The position numbers were made by a program, and so were the translations under genes. Positions 47,191 through 58,800 of a DNA stretch of 64,000 nt are shown one piece after another. The stretch comes from Melanocharis versteri. Lineage: Eukaryota; Chordata; Aves; Passeriformes; Melanocharitidae. The stretch's first letter is position 1; every line of letters starts with the position of its first letter. Location: the NCBI GenBank assembly GCA_013397845.1, contig VZTG01000396.1, positions 1 through 64,000 on the forward strand. The letters are read 5' to 3'. The notes beneath the pieces were generated by a model. It ran no database searches and had not been told where the DNA came from. It saw nothing but the letters and a program-made list of their open reading frames with translations.

Positions 47191-49550
47191 GCACAATAAG
47201 GAACAGTGTTTCCTCTCTTTCCATTAATACAGGCTACCAAGCTGAAGACACAGATGGAGACAGTTTTCCTTTTTAATCAATTCCCTTTTAACCAACTTTA
47301 AAAACTCCATTTCAGGTAGATTTACGAAAAAATAAGGCAGACTATAGTTGGCTACACTTAAATAAGGCTGGTTGAAAGTTCTCAAGCCCAGTAAAAAACA
47401 CACACAGGCACATCAACAAACTAACATACCTCAGAAAGGAGTGCTTATATTCCAATATGCATTATTATCTGCAGCCAGTCAGCACAGACACAGTATACAC
47501 CCATGCATGCATGATCATTTAAGCCTGGTGCTTGCAGTCACAAAAACACCTGAATGCCAGTAGTTCCAAAAGGTCTTTAGAAATCTACAGGCCATGTAGC
47601 TATTGGTATTTGGACAGCAAGGACAAATCAAGAGTTCCAAGCCACCATTTCTCACCTGAAGAAAGTACTTTCCTTCAGGAAGGACAAGGAGTCAAAACCA
47701 ACCTGTAGGCAAGCAAGGAATGGAAGTATGAAGACAAGGAATTAACTGAAGCAAAAAAGGAAGGAATCGATTTACTCAGAAGCACAATGAACTCACACGC
47801 ACTTCACAAGACTTCCCAATATGATGCACCAGTCCAAAGGATGTGCAACTGTTCTTTTTCCTTAAGATTTAAAAAAACCCACCGTATCCGTGCAACTAGA
47901 CAACCATTAAGATCACAGTTTAAATACTGACAACAACCACTTACAGGGCTGAGCAATAAATCCTTCCCCTGTCCCATATACATTCTTTAGCTCAGTTCAC
48001 AATGCAAGTGCTCACATGCGTGCAGGACAGTGTCACACAGGCAGGACAGCCAGTGTCAGCCAGTCAGTCTGAAAAATTACAGCTAAAGACAATACCTATC
48101 TTCTACAGATGCAGTTACAGAGAATTTATCAACCCCTACCATTAAATTAGGGGTTGTGCTCTCCTTTCCTGGCCAAGACAGAGAATTTAAGCCAATATCA
48201 TTACCTAGGTCATGTAGGAACTACAGGAGCAAAAGAAAGTGCTACAGAGAGCTTAGCCAATTAAAGGTAAGAATTAATTACACGCCTCTTACATTTCACT
48301 CAAGGCAGTACTGTCATGAGCAATTAGTACTCTAGCCTCATTCCCAACTTGACCTTAAAATTATGGGCAAACAGATTTCACTCTCAGCCTGCTCAAGTAA
48401 AATTTTACTTCCACTGAGGAGACATCCACAAAGTTATCAGCAAGAACGTAAACTACTGAACTCTTCCACAAGCTGACTTAGGTCAAATAACATGCACTCA
48501 TCTAAGCTACCTTCATTTATTACTATGAAACTTAAGAAGTCACACAAAAATTAAAAGAGAGAATTATACTATGACTGATCTTTGCTTAAGCCTTTTCACT
48601 TGACTTTCTTTTGGAAACTGGTTCTGCAAAAGGATCCTTACTCATCACAGAAAATCAAATGAACTCAGGTCAAAAGCATTAGTTACAGAGATACTCCATT
48701 ACAAGCTGCTCTACAGATACTTACAAAAGGTTAATTCAAGTCCTTACCACTGCTTTAACATTTTGTTTAATTCTCCTACTGCATACAACAACAAAATTCT
48801 GTAGTCTAGTGATATTTATTTTATTTTATTTAACTTGGACTCATCAACTTGCAGATACCCCTCCTGATTTATTTTCAAGCATTTAGGCTAGAAACTGCAG
48901 CCTGGGATCACAGAAACATCTCTGGTACCCACATTTTCAGCCAGTAAAGGAGATAAAACTGTTTTCCAAAACTGTACCTGTTTCGATCAACCAAATCCTG
49001 GAATGGCTACAGATTACCAACCGATACAAAAACCGACTTTGCTGGCAGTAAGCTGTATCTGAACACAGACCCGTCAGGAAGAACACCACAGTGCCTCCCA
49101 ACCGTACGCATTACACAGGTACGACATGAGGCAGTTTTGGAGTCAGCGAAAACATCCACCGGAATTTCTGTTCTTTTAGAACAGTTTAAAGGGACAGACT
49201 GAAGCGCGATAAATACATGCTTCAGATTTAACGGGACAGAAGCCTCCAGCCGGCGGTACCGTCTACGGAAGCCTCCCCCTGCCGTGCTGAACATCTGGCA
49301 GGGCAAGTGCCTACTCCACGCGGGGTCTCCACTCCCCCGGGCCGGGGGACGTGCAGCCGCCCCGCCGAGTACCCCCAGGACGCAGACCCGCAGGGGCCCC
49401 GCAGCTCCCGCTCCCCGCCGCACTCGGCCCGCCCGGCGCAGCCCCGTACCCGTCAAATCCCTGGCTCGGGCCCCAGCGCCGCCGCAAGGTGACTCGGCCG
49501 CCCCCGTCGGACGGGCCCGTGGCGCCTGCGCTCAGCCCGCACAGACTCAC

Positions 49551-49618
49551 CTGCCCGCGCAGCTTCGCGGGCCGCCGGGCGCGGGCGGTGAGAGGGAGCC
49601 AAGAACAGGGGAGCGGCC
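49551..49618 (-). other. PHF20: PHF20 non-coding exon 1 (3' part, up to the gap)
   Basis: On the minus strand GCGCGGGCAG is followed by the strong donor GTGAGT (49,545-49,550), within the CpG island and correctly oriented to splice to exon 2 at 34,722. It has no ATG-led frame joining the PHF20 frame, so it is taken as 5' UTR. The transcription start probably falls in or beyond the gap. Confidence 0.7.
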
Positions 49619-49706
49619 NNNNNNNNNNNNNNNNNNNNNNNNNNNNNNNNNNNNNNNNNNNNNNNNNNNNNNNNNNNNNNNNNNNNNNNNNNNNNNNNNN
49701 NNNNNN
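49619..49706. other. Assembly gap (88 N)
   Basis: Undetermined bases. The flanks are extremely GC-rich (GGAGCGGCC on the left and GGGGCGGGGGGACC on the right), a typical cause of sequencing dropout at bird promoters. Confidence 0.98.
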
Positions 49707-50000
49707 GGGGCGGGGGGACCGGGTGGTGGTGCTGGGCGGTGCTGTCGGGGCGGGGGGAGCTCCGCCCGCAGTGGGGCACAGCCACAGTACGTTGCGGGGA
49801 GCGTGAGCGCGGGGGTGGCACGAGGGTGAAAGACAGGGGAGAGTTGGCGGCCTAACCCCTTGAGCCCCCCGTGAGGCGGATGTCGGGATGCGGGTGCTCC
49901 TCCGCACACCCGCCTGTGGCTGTCGCTGCCACCGCCTGGGCTCGGTCCCCTCGACTGGTGTCCCATGAGCCGGGGAGCGGGTGAGCCTGAGCAGTGCCCA

Positions 50001-52290
50001 TCCGAGGGGTCGTCACTGCCCCTCAGCCCTGTTCACCCTCTGGTACAGCCAGAGGACTGCGGGTTCTGCTGTGGATAATAGAGCTGTTCAGGGGCAAATT
50101 AATTTTATTTTCTTTTTTTGGTAGTTTTATGCTGGGTTAAAGCCCAAACCAGATTGACCCAGAAAAGCAAAAATCTATGCATGCTGGAATTCTTAATGTC
50201 AAATATTATTGTGTGTTTCACTGTGGATGGATAAATTCTTCCTGGTTCAGGTGGGTTTCCTGGGATAATCCTTGAATTTCTGCTCAGAGGCCACAGACCA
50301 GGAGAGGATTGTTGCCTGTCAGGTTTCGTGATAGAGTAACTGTTGTGGCCGAGGTATCCGCAAACGTAGTGCCAGGGCTGCCGGTGCTGTTGGGCTTTGG
50401 AGGAAGACATAGTGTGGCCCAAGTGCTTTTCTCTTCTGTCTTCCTCCTCCTCCAGCTGCGGGAACTGCTGTTGCTTCGCAAATCTGGCTAGTTCTTTGAC
50501 ATCAGCCTCAGCCCAATGCCACAAGCATTGCAGGACCCAGAGAGCACAAAGGATGGTTTAAAGCAGTGTCCCCATCACTGTACAGCAGTATGTGCTAGTG
50601 CTTTTCTGACAGAGCCTGTGAACTGTGTGCTGGGAATCTGTGGAAGCAGAGTGGCTTCCTAAAAACACTGCAACAGGGGACAAAAAAAAAAGGTTGAAAA
50701 TACATTTTTCAGTTTGGATTTATATTTTAACCTGGAAATCTCATGAGTGATCTTAACATTGCAGGTTTCTAGAAGAGAAAAAAAATTGCAGAAAGAATTA
50801 AAATAGAAAGCAGCTGGAAAATAATCCTACAGTTTTGAGAGAAATAGAAATTTATTTTATTTTACCAAAACATCAGCATAGTGTTCGTGTAATGGGTTTT
50901 TTTACAGCACTGTATTTCATTCTGGAGTTTCATCACTTAAAAAAACCCTACAGACTCTTAGCACACCTGCCCTGAGAACCACTTCCTTCTCCTCTGAAAT
51001 GGGTCTTGCTAGATCCCACTGGTCTCCTTTGCTTTGCTGTTCCCACTGAGAGCACATGGCTTTTGGTAGTTCAGGGATGTGTCTGTGCCAGCTTGTGGCA
51101 TTTCTCCTTGTTCACTGTGTAGGGGTCCAGCTTCTCTATCTGATGTAAGTGTCCATGGATAAAATGATCGGGAATACTCAGACATTTGCCATACTTGCCT
51201 GTTCTGGCTGGCCATGGAGCGGCAGCCCTTCCCAGGGAACAGGAACGGTGCTCCGCCACAGACACCTGGCCGGTCTCTGCATGTTCTGATGCGGGTCGCA
51301 GACAGACCGTGCTTGGATCAGCTGGATCAATTCAGGTCCAGTGTTTCCCCATACATCAAGGAAAGTAGTAAATGTGGACAAACTAAGCTTTGTGGCCCAG
51401 GAAGGAGCCCGAACTGCTGAGAACAGAGGCAGGCAGCACTGCTTTCCTCTGTCCCCTCTGCTCATCAGACCCTGTCAAGACTTTGGGCAGAGATCTCCTT
51501 GCTCCCACCCTTGCTGAGCTGCTGCAGTTTTGCACTGTGAACTTCAATGGATTTCTCTGCAGAGATGTCACCATGCTGGGAACATCACAGTCCATGTCAG
51601 TTGAATGTGGTGCGGGGCTGTGCCCCTCGCTGTTTCCCAAGAGCCCCATGGTAATCACTGCACCTCCAACAGACTGCTCTGCCTGTCTCTCGCCTTTGTG
51701 CAGTGAGTGAGGCTGGCAGGGCTCTGCAGTGTAAAAGCTGCCCCAAGGAACCAGATGGGCTGGAAGAACTGGAGACCTTGCCAAATCCAGCCAAGAAGGG
51801 GTAGGAAGTGAGAGCAGATGGGAACAGCAGAAATGAGGGCAGGGGAGACTGGGAAGGCAGCAGAAAGGTGTCTGGGCTGAATGAGAGCCTGAGGAAAGGG
51901 GAGGAGAGGCCTTTCCCTCAGCCTGTATTTCTCTACTATTTCTCAAGGCGTGAACCAAAAATTAGATATTGCCAGGGATAGGCCAAATATCCAGTTTGCT
52001 GCAATTCCCCGAGTTGTGGCTGCTTGGCCGTGACAGGGAAGAAGGTCTAAAAAGGGAAAGGGGGAAAAGCAGAGCCCAAACTGCGCATCATTGGTGTGGC
52101 AATTCCTCCCATTCCTTCCTGCTGACGAGGACACTTTGCCTCACAGAATGACAGGACAGGGGAGTGGGGAAGGGGCCTGTGGACAGGAGCTCTCACAGCC
52201 GGGTCACACGGAGGGGTGGCCCACAAGGCTGTCCAAAGGGACCTCCAGGCAGGCCACCCTCCCCCTCGGGTGTGGTGGGAAGTTTCCGTG
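50001..52290. other. Intergenic stretch
   Basis: Lies between the PHF20 CpG island and the FSIP2-like promoter. A 139-codon minus-strand frame (50,105-50,524) and a 191-codon minus-strand frame (51,383-51,958) occur, but neither resembles a known family. I see no RNA gene or mobile element. Confidence 0.65.
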
Positions 52291-52295
52291 TGACA

Positions 52296-52376
52296 CGATG
52301 TCAGAGTGGTGATGTGACAATGCATTGATGTGACATCACCATGATGTAACAATGCCCCCTGGCTATATTTAGCCAG
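52296..52376 (+). promoter_or_regulatory. Putative promoter of the FSIP2-like gene
   Basis: Three imperfect tandem units contain GATGTGACAATGC, GATGTGACATCACC and GATGTAACAATGC. The middle unit holds TGACATCA, one base from a full cAMP-response element (TGACGTCA). Directly after is CTGGCTATATTTAGCCAG (52,359-52,376), a 7-bp inverted repeat enclosing CTATATTTAG. That decamer fits the MEF2 consensus and could serve as a TATA box. It lies 324 bases before the start codon. CRE/CREM control is common among sperm genes, so the position is suggestive. Confidence 0.4.
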
Positions 52377-52699
52377 GAGACCAGCTGTTGTGTCTCTGAA
52401 GCAAGAGTCAGCGTGGGATCACAACACCATGAGAGGTCTTGGCAGGAGCTGTGGAGCACCATCCCACTGCTGGTGTCCTGCCGAAAGGCAGAGGCCCTGC
52501 TGAGTGCACCGGGAATTAGGGGGGCGGGGACCACTGGGCCGATAGAGTGGCTCCCTCTTCTGGGGAGCCTGGGACATAGGGTGATGCTCTAGGGCCTCAG
52601 GACTGCTGTGCCGGAGGCTTATTGAGCAACACCTGAGTGTCTGTGTCTTCCCATCTCAGCCCCGGAAGACCACACCTGGGCAAAGGAGATACCAGGAAA

Positions 52700-52795
52700 A
52701 TGGACCCTGAACTGCTAAACCTCCCACTCGCAGTCAAGATCCCCGTGCTGCCTGGATCCAAGCCTGTCTTCTGCAGGGGAAAGCTGGGTGAAAAG
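52700..52795 (+). CDS. FSIP2-like exon A (start)
   Basis: 32 codons from MDPELLNLPLAVKIPVLPGS to KLGEK, followed by donor GTAAAG. Human FSIP2 has LLDLPLGVKLPIIPGSNAVF and KLGEKL at this point (from memory). Confidence 0.85.
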
Positions 52796-55716
52796 GTAAA
52801 GGAAGTAGAAAGGGGTAGAAAATCTCTCCTCTTTCACAGAGTCCCCATCACGCAGAGATGTTCTTGCGGCCACCCGCTCTACAGCAGGAGCTGCAGCCCT
52901 TCAGTCGGACAGGGCTGGGCAAGGGAAACTCCAGGCTCCCTGGAATGCAGAGGAAAAAGCACTTGTCCGTCTTCACACTGGTTTCTGGCACTGTGCATCT
53001 GTATGGTCGGGTCCCTGCCTTCAGCAGGCAGCTGTGTGTGTCTGGGTGCCAGGGCAATGCACCCCTCCAGCTCATCCCACAATGTCAAGCCAGGCCCGAG
53101 GGCACCTTTGAGGGAGATTCCAACCTTCTCCTGCTTGCCTTCTTGGCACCTTTGGAATAGCTTGGGCTTCCCTGCTTGGGGAATACATGCACTGTCCTCC
53201 TCCTCCTCCAGCTTGCACTGCACCTTCCCAAGGCAGAGACTTTCTGGAGGCAGAGGCAGCTGACACACCCCTTGGGCTTGTGTAACCCGAGGAGACTGGT
53301 TTCATCCATTCTCCACTGGTTGCATTTGAACCTTTGAAGGTTCATTTGTGGATGGGTCTGCAGTTCTTCCTGGTGGTCTAAGATACCTATTTGCTGGTGG
53401 GGTTGCTGTGGGGTTTGTTTTCTCGCCCCTAACCCACCACAGCGCAGCCTGTGTGTACAGAAGGATGGAGAAGACCTTTACCTTTTCACAAGTACCATGT
53501 GGTACATCTTTGCTGCTCTCTCCTGCCTATTTCATACTCTGGAAACTCTCTCTTACAGCTCCACCAGCCGTTTCCTTATTTCACTCTGGATGATCCCTAC
53601 TGCCACCACCTCAGCCCAAAATACAACTGCCTGCATGACCCCGTCCTTCAGGACTACCACAAGCGCAAGGACGTCCTGCGGCTGCTGAAGAAACAGGGCT
53701 TTGTCACCAGTGACAACAATGTGGGTTTGGGTGTTGGGCTGATCAAGAACAGCTCTCTTCAAGCAGGGCTCGCACAGCCCTTGCTGCAGCCGCCTGCTGC
53801 TGCCGGAGGGCAGGGCCATGCGCTGGTGTCCCTGAGAGCAGAAGCAGCGCCAACATCTCCCTGGCAAGTCCCAGTCCTGCCCTTCTCAGCCTGCGCCGTG
53901 CTGCCTGTTCAGCCCTGGCTGGGGGGACATCAGTGGCCCCAACACCAGAGATGGGGGGAGGGCTGGGGGGCAGCTCCCCTCCCGCTGGGGTTGGGCTGTT
54001 TCAGGGAAGGCCAACTGCATGGCTTGACAGTGCTTGGGGGATTCTGCCCTTGTCCCTCCACAGGTGGTTTGCACTCTGAAGGAGTTCAACGAGTACAGGC
54101 AGTACCTGACCAGGATCAAACTCCAGTCAGAGCAATTCTTGGGACGGCAAGAGGTAGGCAAAGCGTTGTGTTCGGGGGCACGGGATGGCGGTGCCCAGGG
54201 CTGGGGCCTTCCTTGCTGGGGACGCGGTCAGTGCAGAAGAGAGGAGGGCTGTGCTGCTGGGCCAGGCGCTGTGGCGGGGAAAGGACTCCACAGCTGGGAG
54301 CTGAGCCAGCACAGGGTGCTGGGCTGGGCATGGGCAGCAGGGCCATGTGCAGGCACACGCAGTGCTGAGAGAAGCCCTTCTCTCCTGCCCTCGTGGCCTG
54401 GCTGAAGCAGAGTGCTGGCCTGGGCCTGCGGGAAGCCTCAGCACGCAGGCACTGAGTGCTTGTCCAGGCAACATGAGCCACAACCTGGTGTTGCCTTTCA
54501 GGAAGGGCTTCTGCCATCCCGGGCCAAATTAAAGGATGGCCCCAACCTGCCAGGAATCACCAGCACTTCCTGCCGGGGGAAGCGGCAGCTGCAGCCTCAA
54601 AAGCCTTCTAGCCTACCCCCACCCAAGAGCCGAAAATCAGGGGGATGCAGAAAAGGGAGAGCAGCTTTGGATGAAGGCCAAACTTACTGCAGAGCTGAGC
54701 TGGGCCAGAAGGATGCTGGCACTGCTGCTGACTCCCAGAGGAAGCCAGATGGCACTGCCAGTGGCCTGTTGAATGCTGTGTTTGAGCAACCAACAGCAGC
54801 AGAAGCCAAGAAGCTTGAAGAGCTGGTTGAGACTGTGGTGCATAGAGTGTTGGAGAGGCTGAAGATTCCTGGGAATCAGCGTGTCAGCTTTTTACAGAGG
54901 GCTGCCCGGGGAATCAGAGGAAGACTTTTAGGCAGCTGCATGAGAGTAGAACTTTCAGATACTTCTCTAGATCACCGTCAGAAAATGGAAGTGATGGCGA
55001 AAGAGCTTGTAGCAACGGTGTTGGAGATCTTGGGAGACCGTCTGGCATCCAGCACATCCAAAGCTTCTGAGACAGGGGTGGCAGCCAGGTGGGAGGAGCT
55101 GCCTCTTGCTGGAAGAGCCACCCAAGCAGACAAATCCAAGGACACTGAAATAGCCACTGCAGACAGAGCACTTTCACAGACTTCCCTTGACACACTCACC
55201 AGAGAAGTTGTTGAGAGTGTTCACTGCACCTTGGAATCCTTTGTAACTTCTCAGTTTGAGCAAGACACTAGCTATGAGTACACTGAAATCCTGGAGCTTC
55301 CTGGCGGAAATGTCTCCAACAGACAATTGCAGCCATCCCAGACACTTCCAAGGCAGGGCATGGAAGCAGGACAAGGATCCCCCAGAGCATCTGAACAGCA
55401 GAGCCTGAAAGCAATGTTGCCTGCCTCTGCAGAAGGGGCTGGGTATGCCAAAACCATGGAGCCTGAGGATTGTGCAATGGTGAAGGAGAACTTAGAAAGA
55501 AAAATGAACCTAGAGTCAACAGCCTTAGCCAACACTTTGGAGATAAAGACCATGGCAAATCGGATTGCTGACTCAGTATTAGAGCGGATCAGTCAACCTG
55601 GGCCTGCACCAGCCCCCGAAGAGAATTTTCAAGGGCCTGTCGCAAACCCACCCACATCCCAAGGTGGAATGGAGAGCTGTGCTGCTGAGGACACTCTCCC
55701 TTCTGTGGACCCATAG
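52700..55716 (+). CDS. Miniature FSIP2-like protein (four coding exons, 520 codons)
   Basis: FSIP2 is a very large protein of the sperm-tail fibrous sheath that binds AKAP4. Here residues 1-116 follow its N-terminus: LLNLPLAVKIPVLPGSKPVF, LDDPYCHHLSPKYNCLHDP, YHKRKDVLRLLKKQGFVTS and VVCTLKEFNEYRQYLTRIKL. Then one 1.2-kb exon replaces the thousands of residues of the mammalian protein. It carries several short amphipathic helices of AKAP-like spacing: LVETVVHRVLERL (about 224-236), ELVATVLEILGDRL (284-297), EVVESVHCTLESF (351-363) and MANRIADSVLERI (467-479). All exons are phase 0, introns are 763, 343 and 348 bp, and there is no stop before 55,714. No signal peptide or membrane segment is seen. 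The start ATG at 52,700 (AAAATGG) is chosen because homology begins there; an upstream 5' exon is possible since CATCTCAG at 52,658 is acceptor-like. Confidence 0.85.
53559..53720 (+). CDS. FSIP2-like exon B
   Basis: 54 codons between acceptor CTCTTACAG and donor GTGGGT. They include FTLDDPYCHHLSPKYNCLHD and YHKRKDVLRLLKKQGFVTS, the most conserved FSIP2 block. Confidence 0.9.
54064..54153 (+). CDS. FSIP2-like exon C
   Basis: 30 codons between acceptor CCTCCACAG and donor GTAGGC: VVCTLKEFNEYRQYLTRIKL and QSEQFLGRQE. The family has VVCTLRELNKYRQYLTSLKL here. Confidence 0.9.
54502..55716 (+). CDS. FSIP2-like exon D (helical repeat region, stop)
   Basis: 404 codons plus TAG, after acceptor GCCTTTCAG. 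A basic stretch (PPPKSRKSGGCRKGR) is followed by at least four amphipathic helical units 10-20 residues long, separated by low-complexity Ser/Ala/Gln/Pro-rich linkers. Clear residue-level homology to FSIP2 fades after exon C, so assignment to the FSIP2 repeat region is inference. Confidence 0.8.
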   Translation, partial: EGLLPSRAKLKDGPNLPGITSTSCRGKRQLQPQKPSSLPPPKSRKSGGCRKGRAALDEGQTYCRAELGQKDAGTAADSQRKPDGTASGLLNAVFEQPTAAEAKKLEELVETVVHRVLERLKIPGNQRVSFLQRAARGIRGRLLGSCMRVELSDTSLDHRQKMEVMAKELVATVLEILGDRLASSTSKASETGVAARWEELPLAGRATQADKSKDTEIATADRALSQTSLDTLTREVVESVHCTLESFVTSQFEQDTSYEYTEILELPGGNVSNRQLQPSQTLPRQGMEAGQGSPRASEQQSLKAMLPASAEGAGYAKTMEPEDCAMVKENLERKMNLESTALANTLEIKTMANRIADSVLERISQPGPAPAPEENFQGPVANPPTSQGGMESCAAEDTLPSVDP

Positions 55717-55848
55717 TCATCCCTCCAGCCCAGGCCACAGCATGGCACAGAGCAGAGCGCCCAAAGCTCATCTGAGGCAAGCAAGGTGTGTGACTGGAGA
55801 GCTAAAGAGCCCCTGGACAGCAAACACAGACCACATCCTTGTGCTGGC

Positions 55849-55854
55849 AATAAA
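55849..55854 (+). terminator. Poly(A) signal of the FSIP2-like gene
   Basis: AATAAA lies 133 bases after the stop codon. A GT/T-rich downstream element follows (TTTGTTTGTGCTTTC at about 55,874). This places mRNA 3' end formation near 55,870. Confidence 0.75.
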
Positions 55855-55879
55855 GAGTTTATTTCCAAGGCCTTGTTTG

Positions 55880-58800
55880 TGCTTTCTTCAAGCAAGACAA
55901 TACTGTTTCCAGGCATTTTCCCTACTGTAACCTGTCCTAGCTTCCCTTCTTCAGCCTCTGTCATGCTGAGACACAATTTTATAGGGAATTTGAGGGAGGG
56001 AGGCAAGAAGTAGCCAGCATCTTTGTCTTGTTTAGCAAGCTTTGCTGTTGGGCGAGTGGAAGGATGGGATTGGTGGACTTTCTCTGCTTTCTCTGGGAAG
56101 GAGTTCAGGTGTCACCTGTAAAGCCTTTATTTATGCTCAGCATGAGCAGAGTTGTGCACTCCACAGGACTCACTGTCAGGGAGCAGCAGGAGTTGTGACA
56201 GGACAGGTGAGTGGGAACTGAGCTGGCAGGGCACTGCCCTATCCAGCACAGGACAGGCCAGTGGTAAATGGGACCAAGCAGGGACAGTGACAGTGACCAG
56301 ATGAGCACTGGAAAATCCTACAGTGATGAGGGAGGTCAGAAGAGGAAGTCAGTGCATGGGCTTGGACCAGGATCCCCATCATCACAGAAATGGCTGACTC
56401 AGCTCAGGCAGAGGTCCAAGGGCAAAGGTCTGCGGTTAGGACACGTTCCTGCGAAACAGGAAGTTCCCAGTGAGGTGTCCTTCAGTTACTTCCCCTCAAG
56501 GGGCTGGCTGTAGCGGTGCTATTGGGGAGCTGGCCCTGAGCTCAGCAGCTCCGCTTCCGACACTGCTCATGCTGGCTCACAGCCCCACATCCCAGCAGAG
56601 ACAATCACCCTCATGGCAGGGCAATGCACCCAAGGAGCAGCCCCAGCAAGTGGTCACCAAGGCCTCTGTGCCTGGCTGGAGCAATTCCCCGCATGAGACC
56701 CTCAACTCCTCCCTGCCTGGACACCCATGGCAGTGGGAAGGAGGGGGCTCTGTGCCTGCAGGGTCTTCTCCTGCCCCTAGACCTCTGCCAGAGCCCTCAG
56801 CTGCCTCAACACAGCCCCCATGGGGGCCCTGCAGTCTGTACAGCTGCTGCAGTGTCCTGCTCTGGGGCAGAAGAATTACAGATTCATCTGGACACGGTCC
56901 CCACCTTCCACACCAATGTGCAGCAGGCCAGGGATGAATTTTGTGTCCAGCTCTCCCCACTGTGCTTCACCCTGCTTGCACCTGTTCTTGTCAGAGTGCT
57001 GCTGGAGGTTCCACAGGTCTAGCAGACCTCCAGGCTGCTCCCAAGGTGCAGGGACTGCACACAAGGATGGGAGCTGAGTGACTGATCAGGTCAGTGTGCT
57101 ATCATCACAGCAGGATTCCACATCTGGGTACTTTCTCCTTTGGGACAGTTTCTCACCCCCTCTTTGTTGACCAGAGGCTGGGAACTTGCTACAGATCTCC
57201 AGGGAACGGTGTCCACTCTCAGCCTGCGCTCTTGGCCAGAGCAGGCACAGCCCCATCCAGGGAGTGACACACAAACAAGCAGGCACTTCTACATCACGGC
57301 ACCCACACCCAGACATCCCTACTGATTCAGCTGGGAGAAGGGGGAAGGCTGTAGATTCTTCACCTCCTCATTCTTTACAGGGCTGTCCACCTGCAGGATG
57401 AGGCTCTACAGGCCTTTCTGTGGTCTCTGGGGTTATAGAGCCTGGCTGACATGCCCCGAGAGCGGGAAGGTAGCACCCACCAGGGGACACTCTAGCCCAG
57501 TATTTGGGGACTTTTTGCAGTTGCAGTGCCCTTGTCTTCCCCAGCAGGCACCAAGGCCATGTTGTTTCAGGGAAGCCGAACATCGCAGCTGAGGCAATCC
57601 AGCAGCTCACTGAAAAGGGAGGGTCCCATTCCCTCCTCCATTCCACACCCTCTACATCCCTCTCGACCCACCCGGTCTCCTGCCCCACTTGTGATCTGAA
57701 CAAAAGACCAGACATGGCACAGATGGGATGGAGGAAATGTGTCTGCGAGCAGAGATGAGCTGACGTAACCCGCTAGTTCTTCTTTGGGAGAAGCTGCAGC
57801 TTTTAAGAGCAGCCTTGAGCTTCTGAACACCTTCATGGCTTTGGGCCTCGATTCCTACCAGCACCCAGCCCTGACAGCTGAGGTCACACAGTCCTCCAGT
57901 CCTCAGACACAAGCTCCCTTTATGGTACCAGTAAACACTAAGCACTTCAGACAAAATGGATTGTTTACATGGTGAGACAGAGGAAGGTCCAGGCAGAGGC
58001 TGGGGCAGGAAATGCAGGTTCAAATCTTTGTGGCCTGGACAGAGTCCTCAGCTGGTGTCCCCTGCTTTGGAAGGAATTGTTGAGCTGATGAGTGACTCCA
58101 TGTGTCCCAAAAGCTCTCCTGCATGACTACCTGTAAGCAATCAACTCTGGCAGGGTCCCTATGCGGTCCACCTCACCCAGAACGCTCATGCTCTTCCCTG
58201 TTCCCTCATCATCCTCGACAAATGCCTGAGCTGGTTTCCCCAGCCCACTGCACCCACACCCAGCTCTCTCCACCATTTACCATGGCTGACAAGTGGTGTA
58301 GGACAACAGGAGCTCTAAAAGCAGCAACCTCAGCAGCTAATTCAGCTTTTCCCATCTTATTATTGGTGGGTGTCCTGCAAACAGTCCATGGGTGTGCCAG
58401 AGCCAGAGCCCTGCTCCACACAGCCCCAGCTTGGCACTGTCTCCACGAGCCAGTCCTGCTGAATCTGCCAGCGCTGTGCTGCACCCACATCAAACCAGTG
58501 CTAGGGCAGCATCAGGACAGGGAGCCTCCCATCTCTGCCTCCTGCCAGTGCTGCAGGGCTCCTGAAGCAAGCCTGCCCATTCCTCTGGTCTCTGCCTTCC
58601 CACAGGGTTGATTTAGTGCCTATATCCATGTAAGGATTAGATTAAAAACCTGCATGAGGATTATGCTAAAAACTGGCCTCTTGTTACCCAGGAGACTCAA
58701 ACCAGCCAGAAATCCAACAGCACCAGCAAGAGCACCCAGCACTGCAGGAGTGCTGGCCCCATTGGGACATATCGCTCTGCCACAACCAGCAGTAGGTCAT

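Larger units (their letters stand above)
34723..49550 (-). other. PHF20 intron 1
   Basis: A 14.8-kb first intron. It contains a 20-bp palindrome at 37,754-37,773, an RBM12-derived fragment (38,852-39,083), direct repeats at 40,899 and 41,698, the ERVL remnant, a microsatellite and an A-rich tract, each listed separately. The remaining sequence shows no exon. Confidence 0.8.
49200..50000. promoter_or_regulatory. CpG island promoter of PHF20
   Basis: There is a sharp rise in GC and CpG density, with many CG dinucleotides from about 49,320 to 49,960, interrupted by the assembly gap. It surrounds the first exon of PHF20. Several runs of four to six G at 49,707-49,760 could form a G-quadruplex. 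The FSIP2-like gene to the right starts more than 2.3 kb away, so sharing of this promoter is not evident. Confidence 0.85.

Noticed and set aside
50105..50524. 139-codon minus-strand frame upstream of the PHF20 CpG island
   Set aside because: No family resemblance, no clear splice or promoter context, and mixed low-complexity composition; too weak to call a gene.
51383..51958. 191-codon minus-strand frame rich in Ser/Pro/Leu
   Set aside because: Composition is typical of non-coding CTG/CCT-rich DNA; no domain or conserved motif recognised.
56470..57022. Overlapping plus-strand frames of 130-155 codons
   Set aside because: Several frames and both strands are open across the same GC-rich stretch with no recognisable protein, which suggests chance.
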